NCBI RefSeq assembly: GCF_017875735.1
Contig: NZ_JAGGMZ010000001.1
Coordinates: forward strand, 2,294,001 to 2,358,000
From: Arthrobacter sp. CAN_C5
Lineage (GTDB): Bacteria > Actinomycetota > Actinomycetes > Actinomycetales > Micrococcaceae
Length of the DNA stretch: 64,000 nucleotides
Direction of reading: 5' to 3'
In this document: piece by piece, positions 54,200 through 62,138 of the stretch
Layout: each line of letters starts with the position of its first letter
Numbering within the stretch: the first letter of the stretch is position 1
The notes under the pieces: model-generated
Database searches by the model: none
What the model saw: the letters and a program-made list of their open reading frames with translations, nothing else
What the model was told of the DNA's origin: nothing
Translations under genes and position numbers: made by a program

Positions 54200-54628
54200 G
54201 TGAGCACCGCACTTGCTTCCCCCACCACCAACACCGATGGTGGAGCCATGTCCGATCCCGAAAAACCCAGGGCAGAAAGGCCCCTCCGCCGCTCCTTCAC
54301 CCCAGGGGAGAAACTCTCGATCCTGGAAACCTACGAGTCCCTCGACGGCCCCGGAGCCAAGGGCGCATTCCTCCGCCGCGAAGGCCTGTTCTCCTCCCAA
54401 ATCACCACCTGGCGCCGGGCACGCGACGCCGGCGCCCTCACCGGCCTCGCCACCGCCGCCAGACCGGCGAAGAAGAACAGCCCCGAAGCCCAGCTTGAGG
54501 CCATGAAGGACCGCGCCGAACGGGCCGAAGCGAAACTCGGACGGACCGAGGAGGCAATATCGGTGCTGGGAAAATTACACGCTCTCTTGGAGGACATCTC
54601 CACGAGGGCGGACAACGAGAAGCCGTGA
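54200..54628 (+). CDS. IS3-family OrfA, copy 2
   Basis: A 142-residue HTH protein differing from copy 1 at one residue (TEEAISVLG versus TEEALSVLG). Same coiled-coil C terminus and same four-base GTGA overlap with orfB. Confidence 0.85.
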   Translation: MSTALASPTTNTDGGAMSDPEKPRAERPLRRSFTPGEKLSILETYESLDGPGAKGAFLRREGLFSSQITTWRRARDAGALTGLATAARPAKKNSPEAQLEAMKDRAERAEAKLGRTEEAISVLGKLHALLEDISTRADNEKP

Positions 54629-55632
54629 GCGCCGCCGTGGACGAGGCCTTCACAGCCCTGACCGGGCTGCTGCCCGTGCGGAGAATCTGCGCCCTCACGG
54701 GACGGTCTCCCGCCACGCACTACCGGTCCCTGACCCCGAAGGTCCACGGGCCCACACCCCGGCGCCCGGCACCGGTAAACAAGCTCACGGATGAAGAGGT
54801 CGCGCAGGTGTTGGACCGGTTGAACAGCGAGGAGTTCGCCGACAAGGCGCCGGCCCAGGTCGGGGCGATCCTGCTGGACCAGGGCACCTACCTGTGCTCG
54901 GAATCAAGCATGTACCGCATCCTGCGCGGCCACGGCCAGGTGCGTGAACGCCGACGCCAGGCCACCCACCCGGCGAAGAAGAAACCCGAACTCGTCGCGG
55001 TGAAACCCAACGACGTCTGGTCCTGGGACATCACCAAACTCCCCAGCCCCATCCGGGGCGTCTACTACGACCTGATGGTCATCATTGACCTGTTCTCCCG
55101 CTACGTCGTGCACTGGCACATCACCACCCGCGAGTCCGGGCTCGGCTCCAAGGACTTCATCGCCGACGCGGTCATGATCCACGGCACCCCGGGCGTGATC
55201 CACGCCGACCGGGGGACGTCCATGACGTCCAAACCGGTCGCCGAGCTGATGATCGATCTGGGCATCGACCGCAGCCATTCACGGCCCCGCGTTTCCAACG
55301 ACAACCCGTATTCCGAGGCGGCGTTCAAGACCACGAAGTATCACCACTCCTACCCGGGGCGGTTTGGCTCCCGCCAGGACGCGGTCGCCTGGGCCAACGA
55401 ATTCTTCCTTTACTATAATTTCGAACACCGCCATTCCGGGATCGGGCTGCATACCCCCGCGACGGTCTTCGACGGCACCTACGCGGCCATCCAGGGCCGC
55501 CGGGCCGCGGTGCTCCAGGACGCCTACACGGCGAACCCGCACCGGTTCGGTCAACCGCCGGCGCCGCCGGCGGGCCCCACGGCGGCGTGGATCAACCAGC
55601 CCCAACAAAGCGAGGTCCCCACACACGCCTAA
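54625..55632 (+). CDS. IS3-family OrfB transposase, copy 2
   Basis: A 335-residue DDE transposase, identical to copy 1 except for DAYTANPHR near the C terminus. All catalytic blocks are intact (WSWDITKL, IHADRGTSMTS, YSEAAFKTTK). Confidence 0.9.
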   Translation: MSAAVDEAFTALTGLLPVRRICALTGRSPATHYRSLTPKVHGPTPRRPAPVNKLTDEEVAQVLDRLNSEEFADKAPAQVGAILLDQGTYLCSESSMYRILRGHGQVRERRRQATHPAKKKPELVAVKPNDVWSWDITKLPSPIRGVYYDLMVIIDLFSRYVVHWHITTRESGLGSKDFIADAVMIHGTPGVIHADRGTSMTSKPVAELMIDLGIDRSHSRPRVSNDNPYSEAAFKTTKYHHSYPGRFGSRQDAVAWANEFFLYYNFEHRHSGIGLHTPATVFDGTYAAIQGRRAAVLQDAYTANPHRFGQPPAPPAGPTAAWINQPQQSEVPTHA

Positions 55633-55973
55633 CCACTTAGCTGTGTCTCAAACGCCTTGACAGATTCCGGGCTGGCAGGCAATAAGATTTTCATCACGCA
55701 TAATTCTTCGCGCCAACTCCGGCGAACACTCAATGCCAGCGGCGGCCAGGTCGGCGTGAACACGCCGGTACCCGTACGTGCCGTCGGAATCGTCGAAGAA
55801 GCCCTTGATGAGGGCTGCAAGGACGTCCCTGCGGGCTGCTGTGGCCGATTGAGGGCGCTTGAGCCAGTTGTAGAACCCGGAGGTTGAGACGGCTAACCAA
55901 AGGCACATCTTCGTCACTGGATTGGTCTCGGCCGGGTCGTTTCGTTGGGAGTCGATGTATTCAAACTTGCTCA

Positions 55974-56270
55974 CTACCGCTGCTCCCTCGCGAAGTAAGC
56001 GCTGGCTTTTTTCAAGAAAAGATTCTCCGCCAGCAGCTCCCGATTTTCCTTCTCAAGCACCTTCAGCCTGGCCAGCTCGGCGCCGGTCGCCGCGGCATCA
56101 GGACTGTTGTGGGTCTCCCGGTACTTGATCAACCAACGGCGCAGGGTCTCGGCGCCAATGCCATAGGACTTGGCCACATCCACCACCGGCTTGGACGTGC
56201 TGATAACTTCACGGCAGAGATCATCCTTGAAGTCCTGGGTATACGAACGGCGTGATCTTGATGCAGACAT
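55974..56270 (-). CDS. IS3-B OrfA
   Basis: A 98-residue protein: RRSYTQDFKDDLCREVISTS KPVVDVAKSYGIGAETLRRW is the HTH, and ARLKVLEKENRELLAENLFL KKASAYFA the leucine zipper. Its stop (TAG) shares a base with the GTG of orfB. Intact, though its partner is disrupted. Confidence 0.88.
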   Translation of the reverse strand: MSASRSRRSYTQDFKDDLCREVISTSKPVVDVAKSYGIGAETLRRWLIKYRETHNSPDAAATGAELARLKVLEKENRELLAENLFLKKASAYFAREQR

Positions 56271-56803
56271 GCTGCTGGTCTCACTTTCAGTAGAACCCCC
56301 ATTTTAAGAGGGCTCACTGTCCTAAATCTCCACAGCAGTCCACATTTTCGTCGCGACGCCCGCCATTCGGGGTCGACTCGGCTCTATCGGGGTCCTTCTT
56401 TACGGCGCCTCGCTCGTTGGGCTGGTCGGGGTCGAGTTTGTCATCAACCTCGTGTTTCCCTACGTGACACCCGAGATCATTGGGGAATTGCGGACCGGAC
56501 CATTGGGAATAGCGCTCACGGTCGTATCTATCGCGTTCCTCACTGGCACGTTGGTCTTTTACGCCGCGTTGTGGCGCGTAGCCCACTCGCCGAAGCTGGC
56601 GACCATCATCAGCGTCGCCAGTTCAGTGCCCATTGCGTTGCGCACGGCGTTCCCTGAGGTGGTGCTGCAGTTGGGTCTCGTCGGCTTGGCTGTCGGAGTT
56701 GCGATGCTCAGCTTCTGGCTCATCCGCAGCGGGCGAGCAACGGCGAATCCTCTGGACTCGCCAACTCACGCGATCGCGTAACGCTGGCGACGGGTGCTCA
56801 CCA

Positions 56804-57502
56804 ATGACCACGCCAACCACCACAGAGCGCACTGGGGAGAAACGCCGCAGAGCCCAGTGGCCCGCCCCGGCCGGGCTGATTCTCCTTAGCCTCATCCCCA
56901 TCATTCAGGGTGCCTTTAGGCTTACTGAGTTGACCGGTGGCACCGAGATTACGTTGCAGAATGCGAGGTTCTTCGGGTCGCCCATTCCCGTGGTCACGCA
57001 CATTGTCAGCGGCACCGTGTTTGCCCTCCTCGGGGCTTTCCAATTCGTTCCCTCACTTCGCGGCAGGCGGGCGTGGCACCGAATAGCAGGACGGGTCTTG
57101 ATACCGGCCGGCCTTCTCGCCGCGCTCTCCGGCCTGTGGATGTCGCTGTTATACGCGCTTCCCGAGAGTGACGGCAAACTATTGCTCGTGTTTCGCCTCG
57201 TGTTCGGATCAGTGATGGCTGCGAGCATCTTCTTTGGGATTCGCGCAATCCGTCGACGAGACTTCGTCTCACACAGCGGTTGGATGACCCGGGCCTACGC
57301 ACTTGGCGTCGCAGCGGGCACCCAAGCGTTCGTGCTCGCACTCTGGATCATATTCGTCGCCCCGACCGACGAAACGAGCAGGGCGCTGCTCATAGGTCTT
57401 GCCTGGGTGATCAATCTCGCGGTGGCCGAGTACATCATCCACCGCGGCACTGTGCGATCGGCCCGAGGGGCGCGCAGGGCGTCCCGCCAGAAACCGATCT
57501 AG
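56804..57502 (+). CDS. DUF2306-family integral membrane protein, second paralogue
   Basis: A 232-residue protein, about seven helices. PVVTHIVSGTVFALLGAFQF VPSLRGRRAWHRIAGRVLIP AGLLAALSGLWMS and HSGWMTRAYALGVAAGTQAF align with the DUF2306 protein at 5229 (WHRFAGRVLLAAGLFVALSG LWL, KWMIRAYAIGLGAGTQ). ATG 56804 was chosen because the frame upstream overlaps the preceding gene. It lies 22 bp after the disrupted membrane-protein gene and 109 bp before the next one. Function unknown. Confidence 0.8.
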   Translation: MTTPTTTERTGEKRRRAQWPAPAGLILLSLIPIIQGAFRLTELTGGTEITLQNARFFGSPIPVVTHIVSGTVFALLGAFQFVPSLRGRRAWHRIAGRVLIPAGLLAALSGLWMSLLYALPESDGKLLLVFRLVFGSVMAASIFFGIRAIRRRDFVSHSGWMTRAYALGVAAGTQAFVLALWIIFVAPTDETSRALLIGLAWVINLAVAEYIIHRGTVRSARGARRASRQKPI

Positions 57503-57611
57503 GCACTTCGGTACGAGTAGAGACAGAGCGAGAACACAGTTTTGACTGCAATAGTACCCACGCGGACGGTCGCTCGGCCGACGTGAATCAACACCCCGAG
57601 AAAGAACTGAC

Positions 57612-58244
57612 ATGACCAATCCGTACGAGTGGTTGCAGAGCTTCATCGAGCAGGTGCCCAACATCCTCCAACCGCTGATCGTCGCCGTCGCCGGCGCGGT
57701 CCCCTACATCGAGGGGGAGGGTGCGGCGGCCTTCGGAATCATTGGGGGAATAGACCCCATCGTCGCAGCGATCGCCGGCGCCACGGGAAACATCCTGTGC
57801 GTCCTAGTCGTGGTGATCCTGGGGTCGCGCATCCGCGAACGCGTCGTCGCGCGGCGCACGGCGACAACCGAAGAGACGAGGGCCGAGGGTCCCGTAGTCG
57901 TGGATCCCTCCGGCCAGTCAAGCGACGGCACCATGGGCGACGTGGCGACGCCCGAGACCGCTGCGGTCAGCGTGCTCGAGCAGCCCGCGGACGATCCGAA
58001 TGCGAACCCGACGAGGCGCGCAAAGGGCCGTGTGCGGCTCCGTCGCTGGATGGTTCGGTTCGGGGTCCCCGGTGCGAGCATCCTTGCTCCTCTCGCCCTC
58101 CCGACGATGCTGACCGCCGCGTTCTTCGTCGGGTCGGGTGTCGCGAAGTGGTGGGTCATCCTCTGGCAGGTCGTCGCGATTGTCCTGTGGACGAGCGCGG
58201 TCGCGCTCACTGGGACCGGCGTGCTCGCACTCCTCGGATGGTGA
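57612..58244 (+). CDS. Membrane protein, possibly of the small multidrug export family
   Basis: A 210-residue protein starting MTNPYEWLQSFIEQVPNILQ after AAGAACTGAC. Membrane segments flank a polar central linker of about 70 residues (DPSGQSSDGTMGDVATPETA). GAVPYIEGEGAAAFGIIGGI DPIVAAIAGATGNILCVLVV and FGVPGASILAPLALPTMLTA AFFVGSG resemble the Sm_multidrug_ex family, in which P..E.xGA is conserved. The assignment is from pattern only. It ends the rightward set disrupted gene - DUF2306 - this gene. Confidence 0.65.
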   Translation: MTNPYEWLQSFIEQVPNILQPLIVAVAGAVPYIEGEGAAAFGIIGGIDPIVAAIAGATGNILCVLVVVILGSRIRERVVARRTATTEETRAEGPVVVDPSGQSSDGTMGDVATPETAAVSVLEQPADDPNANPTRRAKGRVRLRRWMVRFGVPGASILAPLALPTMLTAAFFVGSGVAKWWVILWQVVAIVLWTSAVALTGTGVLALLGW

Positions 58245-59408
58245 GGGTCGACCGGCATCCCGGATCCCCGAGCGTCCCGACACCCGCGGGGATCGTAGAG
58301 ACGACGAAATACACGATGTCGAGACATGGGAGAGGAGTACAGGCATGAAGATCTTGGTCGGAAGCGTCGGTAATGCCGCCGATCCTCCAGCGGGACGCTT
58401 GCTGGCCATGCCGGTTTCATAAGGGAGCACCCACAGATTTCGATCAATCGAGCCGTAAGCCACTACGGCCAAGATGTGGTGATTGCCTGCGCAGTTACGG
58501 CAGTTGTGCAGACGACTGTTGACATTGGAGTGTCAGAGCTCGCCGGCACAGTCATGCATTCTGCCAGGAGGCTTATGCACGAATTGACGTTGACGATCCA
58601 TCGGCCATTACGGATTCCGGCCGTCTTGGCGGGAGCCGCCGGTACAGGCTGGATCGGGTGATCCCGGGCCTTCAAGTGAGGGAGCAGTTCGCGCAAATGA
58701 ATATGAAGGGTCCCCGAGTCAAAGCCTAACTAGCGGCGCAATAGTACGGGCTGAGGTCAACGGGGCAGTCAAATCCGCTCCGCTGATGCCTCAAGTTGAC
58801 GAAGCCGAACATTCGCGGAGACCGGGACAGTGGGACCTAACGACGTGCGCCGCCTCGGTCCTACAATCTAGACGCTCGGCGAGACGCTTTGCTCCGAAGA
58901 CCCTCAAATCTTCCGCATATAGGACCTTAAAGAACAGCTCGTATAGGCTTAGAAGGACGATAAGCGCGCCCCCGTCCGCGCCACTAAAGACGGTTGGACA
59001 ACCGTCCAGCTCAAGTCATTCAGCCTGAAGAACGACGCAACCCCTCGCCGCAGTTCTGCCGCATGTAAGACAGCGGAACCGACCCCGGCACAGCACTAGA
59101 CCGAGGACGCGGAAGCTCGCAAGGGGTGGTTGGTCGTTCTGGCGTTTCCTTCCTTCTCAAGCGACTGTCTAAACCTCCAACAGCCGATGCGGCGCGTTTC
59201 GAATGAAGCGTGTTGATCGTATCCAATAGCGTGCCACCTATGCCGCACTTCCTAGGAGGGCCCCATCCATACGTGAAAGAAAGTTGCCGCGCATCGTTCG
59301 CGGCCCCCAAACTGCTTTCAGCTAGTCCCCCGTTTTCTCCGATCCGTCCGATAAGGGGATCCCTCAGCACATACATTGGTCAACACTGTACAGGGGAGGT
59401 CGGACTGT
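58245..59408. other. Gene-poor stretch
   Basis: At 58346 an ATG after GAGAGGAGTACAGGC begins MKILVGSVGNAADPPAGRLL but stops after 25 codons, perhaps the start of a truncated gene. A 61-residue frame at 58476-58661 is also open. Neither has a recognisable family, and the remainder shows nothing. Confidence 0.4.
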
Positions 59409-60830
59409 TCAGCGAACTGAATTCGTTCCTTGGTTAAGAGCCCTGCCTATGACTTGGGCTGCCTCGGGGTATGCCCCTGGGTTTGGTCCGGAGTAATTCA
59501 GTCGGATGTGCGGTCCAGTGGGTTCGGCGGGGAACCATCCGTTGCCCGGCGCGATGAAGACGTTGTTGGATTCGCATTCGGTGATCAGCTCCGGGAGGTG
59601 AGTCGCGTCTGGAAGTCTGATCCATAGGTTGAGTCCGCCCGTTGGGATTGTGGTGACCTCCGCAGCTGACGCGTACTGGCTAATGCTATCAACCAGAAGG
59701 TTCCGACGGGACTGGAGTTGCTGGCGAAGCCCTCGAAGGTGGGTCTGCCAACCGGGTTGGGTGACGACGTCGAGCGAGGCGGCTTGCAGGACACCACTTA
59801 CATACATCGAAGCGGCGGCACGATCAGCCGTGATTCGCTCTCGTGCTGGTCCGCGGGCGATGATCGCAGCAACTCTCAGCGCGGGGGAAATGCTTTTGGT
59901 AAGTGAGCGAACATACACCACATGACCGCCGTCATCCTGGGCTGCTACCGGTGTGGAGTTGGTCGTGATGCCGAAGTCGTGGGCCCAGTCATCTTCGATC
60001 AGGAAGGCCCCATAGGTTTTGACCACGTCGAGGATCTGGGTTGCGGTGTCTTGGGACCATTGAGCACCGGTCGGGTTGGCGTAGTTGGGCTGAGCGTAAA
60101 AGGCGCGCGCGCCGGTCTCTTCGAAGGCGCGGGCGACGTCCTCAGGTTCCGGGCCGTAGGGGCCAGAAGGAACAGGGATAAGACGGACGCCGGCCTGCTC
60201 GGCGGCAAGAATCGCACCCCAATAAGTCGGTGATTCGATCAGCAGCGGCTGCCCAACGGAAACTAGCGCACGGAAAATAGAACTGAGGCCACTCTGACTG
60301 CCCGGAAGAACAATCACATCACTGGCCAGCACAGAATTCACCCCCAAAGGTGTGTCAGCGGCTAGTTCCGAAGCAAACCACGACTGCAAATCAGGATTGC
60401 CAGACACCGGGGACCGCGTCAGAGCGGATTCGCTGCGTGCTGCCCTAAGAAGCGCTGCCCGCACCAAGCGGTCCGGTAAGAGCTCCTTATCCGGGTACCC
60501 GCCATGAAGCGCTATACCGCCGCCAGGGGTCGGGCGCATCGTTGCCGCGGCTGAGGTTAGCCGGCTGTGTGAGGTTCCGAGGGCTGCGGTTTGCCACCCG
60601 AAATCCGATGGGCGGGCCGTGCGGACGGCCCGCACGAAGGTGCCCACCCCTGGACGGCTCTCGATTAGACCCTGAGCGGTCAGCGTACGCAGCGCCTTCT
60701 GAACCGTGACAGGGCTAGCCTCATAACTCGTCACCAGCGACCGAGTCGACGGCAGCCTGGCACCCGCAGGGGCACCCGCAATCCAGTCACGAAGCGCCCG
60801 AACAATCCGCATACTGCTATCGTTGATCAT
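59409..60830 (-). CDS. MocR-type regulator (GntR HTH fused to PLP aminotransferase fold)
   Basis: A 473-residue protein. The winged helix is in residues 1-65 (LPSTRSLVTSYEASPVTVQK ALRTLTAQGLIESRPGVGTF). The aminotransferase domain has FYAQPNYANPTGAQWSQDTA, LIEDDWAHDF and the PLP-Schiff-base lysine in VRSLTKSISPALRVAAI. It ends FPAEPTGPHIRLNYSGPNPG. MocR proteins sense PLP or amino-type effectors. The ATG at 60830 overlaps the ATG of the divergent EamA gene (CATG); an internal ATG at 60812 is the alternative. It probably regulates that transporter. Confidence 0.9.
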   Translation of the reverse strand: MINDSSMRIVRALRDWIAGAPAGARLPSTRSLVTSYEASPVTVQKALRTLTAQGLIESRPGVGTFVRAVRTARPSDFGWQTAALGTSHSRLTSAAATMRPTPGGGIALHGGYPDKELLPDRLVRAALLRAARSESALTRSPVSGNPDLQSWFASELAADTPLGVNSVLASDVIVLPGSQSGLSSIFRALVSVGQPLLIESPTYWGAILAAEQAGVRLIPVPSGPYGPEPEDVARAFEETGARAFYAQPNYANPTGAQWSQDTATQILDVVKTYGAFLIEDDWAHDFGITTNSTPVAAQDDGGHVVYVRSLTKSISPALRVAAIIARGPARERITADRAAASMYVSGVLQAASLDVVTQPGWQTHLRGLRQQLQSRRNLLVDSISQYASAAEVTTIPTGGLNLWIRLPDATHLPELITECESNNVFIAPGNGWFPAEPTGPHIRLNYSGPNPGAYPEAAQVIGRALNQGTNSVR

Positions 60831-61788
60831 GAACCCCAATAGTAGCGCTACCCCCCAAAAGATTCCTCTGCTATCGTCGTCAGGATCTGGTATTGCATGG
60901 GGTTTACTCGGTGTTGCAGCGTTTTCCTTCACCGTCCCTTTCACCCGCATTGCTGTCGGCGGTTTCTCCCCTTTATTCATCGGTTCGGGCCGCGCCGTCA
61001 TTGCTGCTGCCCTCGCTATTGCGGCCCTTTCGCTCACCCGACAGCGGATCCCTAACGCCGGCCAATGGATAAGGCTCGCCGTCGTCGCTAGTGGGATCGT
61101 GATCGGTTTTCCCCTACTGACCTCCTTCGCTCTCACCACCGCACCCGCAAGCCACGGGGCCGTCGTCATCGCCCTCCTCCCCGCAGCCACAGCAGTCATG
61201 GCTGTAGTCAGAGGGAAGGAACGACCACCTCGATCCTTCTGGGTCATGGCGATCATCGGTGCAATCGTAGCGATCGGCTTCGCCGCCGCTCAAGGGGGCA
61301 GGTTCACACATCTCACCACGTCGGACCTGTTGCTGTTCAGCGCCGTATTCGCAGCAGCAATCGGGTACGCAGAAGGCGGGTTGCTCGCCCGCGAGGTCGG
61401 CGCCTGGCAAACAGTGTCGTGGGCATTGGTGATCGCTTCCCCGCTAATGATTGTGCTTACCGTCTTCGCGGCGGTTCAGCAACCCCCGACCGGGACTCCC
61501 ATCGAATGGGCTGCCTTCGGCTACCTCGCCGTGATCAGCATGTTCCTCGGGTTCTTTGCCTGGTACCGTGGCCTCGCCATCGGGCCCATGTCCCTGGTCA
61601 GCCAGGTCCAGCTCATCCAACCAGTGCTCAGCATTCTATGGGCAGCGCTCCTGCTTAAGGAGCAAATAACCTGGGCGACTATCCTCGGCGGCGTCGCTGT
61701 AATCCTCTGTGCAGGCATCGCAGTCCGCACCCGACTAAACCAACCGAAACCACAACCCGTAGTCGTCAGTCTGTCTATCGATTCGTAA
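60829..61788 (+). CDS. EamA-family (DMT) transporter divergent from MocR
   Basis: A 319-residue, ten-helix protein: SGIAWGLLGVAAFSFTVPFT RIAVGGFSPLF opens the first EamA repeat, and FGYLAVISMFLGFFAWYRGL AIGPMSLVSQVQLIQPVLSI LWAALLLKEQITW is the second-repeat signature. Such MocR/EamA pairs are common and the transporter exports an unknown metabolite. The start ATG at 60829 shares bases with the MocR ATG. It is a paralogue of the gene at 28006, but not close. Confidence 0.88.
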   Translation: MNPNSSATPQKIPLLSSSGSGIAWGLLGVAAFSFTVPFTRIAVGGFSPLFIGSGRAVIAAALAIAALSLTRQRIPNAGQWIRLAVVASGIVIGFPLLTSFALTTAPASHGAVVIALLPAATAVMAVVRGKERPPRSFWVMAIIGAIVAIGFAAAQGGRFTHLTTSDLLLFSAVFAAAIGYAEGGLLAREVGAWQTVSWALVIASPLMIVLTVFAAVQQPPTGTPIEWAAFGYLAVISMFLGFFAWYRGLAIGPMSLVSQVQLIQPVLSILWAALLLKEQITWATILGGVAVILCAGIAVRTRLNQPKPQPVVVSLSIDS

Positions 61789-61999
61789 CACAGAGCAACG
61801 CCGTACTAAGACAATTCACTTACCGGCCATATTTGGGGAACGCGTCCGTTCAGGAACCCGTCACGGGACTCTGGTGATCAATCGAACTTTACAAAAAGGT
61901 TCGGACGGATCCGGCCTGCAAATCCTCGATCTGGGTGTAGTTGAGAGTGCAAATCCATGCAACGCTCTGTATAGGACAAAGCATCGTTCCAGAATTGAC

Positions 62000-62092
62000 T
62001 GTGGCAGGTTGAAGTGGCCCCACTGTGACGGTTTGAACCGGACCCACCTAGCGACTCGCGGGGCTTCTTGTGACGGTTTGAGGTGGCCCCAC
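62000..62092 (+). repeat. IS21-type terminal repeats (three 24-bp units)
   Basis: TGTGGCAGGTTGAAGTGGCC-CCAC at 62000-62023, TGTGACGGTTTGAACCGGAC-CCAC at 62024-62047 and TGTGACGGTTTGAGGTGGCC-CCAC at 62069-62092. Multiple transposase-binding repeats near the left end are characteristic of IS21. The element probably starts at 62000. Confidence 0.8.
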
Positions 62093-62138
62093 CCCAGCGT
62101 TGGAATCATCAATTCGTTTCCAGTGGTGGAGGTCAGGG

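Larger units (their letters stand above)
54120..55669 (+). mobile_element. Complete 1550-bp IS3-family element, copy 2
   Basis: Same ends as 11841-13390 (constant offset 42279 bp) and 3-bp duplication GGC at 54117-54119 and 55670-55672. Inserted within orfB of IS3-B. Confidence 0.92.
53528..55974 (-). pseudogene. IS3-B OrfB transposase, split by an inserted IS
   Basis: The N-terminal part from GTG 55974 reads SKFEYIDSQRNDPAETNPVT KMCLWLAVSTSGFYNWLKRP and YGYRRVHADLAAAGIECSPE L, ending LIACQP at 55673. The rest (54116-53528) reads RPFRNTTEADVEAAALIPDL VKRDF, then VKFVGDITYIHTWQGFIYLA, HSDRGSVYTS and NAAAESFFSALKNE, with all three DDE residues. Deleting the insert and one GGC gives 894 bases (297 residues) in one frame. 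OrfB was intact before interruption. Confidence 0.9.
53484..56342 (-). mobile_element. IS3-family element B, itself interrupted by IS3 copy 2
   Basis: Imperfect inverted ends TGGGCTGCTGCGTGAATTTC GGACAG and the complement of TGGACTGCTGTGGAGATTTA GGACAG; 3-bp target duplication CAT at 53481-53483 and 56343-56345. Inside it, at 54120-55669, lies the 1550-bp element with its own GGC duplication. Without it the element is about 1.3 kb, normal for IS3. Confidence 0.88.
53302..56781 (+). pseudogene. Membrane-protein gene interrupted by a nested double insertion
   Basis: The 5' part (53302-53483) starts MHKSLTRATSLRLVFVISGF and ends GLVVGI; the 3' part (56346-56781) resumes FVATPAIRGRLGSIGVLLYG and ends SGRATANPLDSPTHAIA-stop. 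Removing 53484-56345 (IS plus one CAT duplication) gives 618 bases, 206 codons, in frame. The restored protein has 205 residues and about six hydrophobic segments (VEFVINLVFPYVTPEIIG, VLQLGLVGLAVGVAMLSFWL). Family unknown. It precedes a DUF2306 gene by 22 bp, so the insertions may also affect that gene. Confidence 0.85.
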
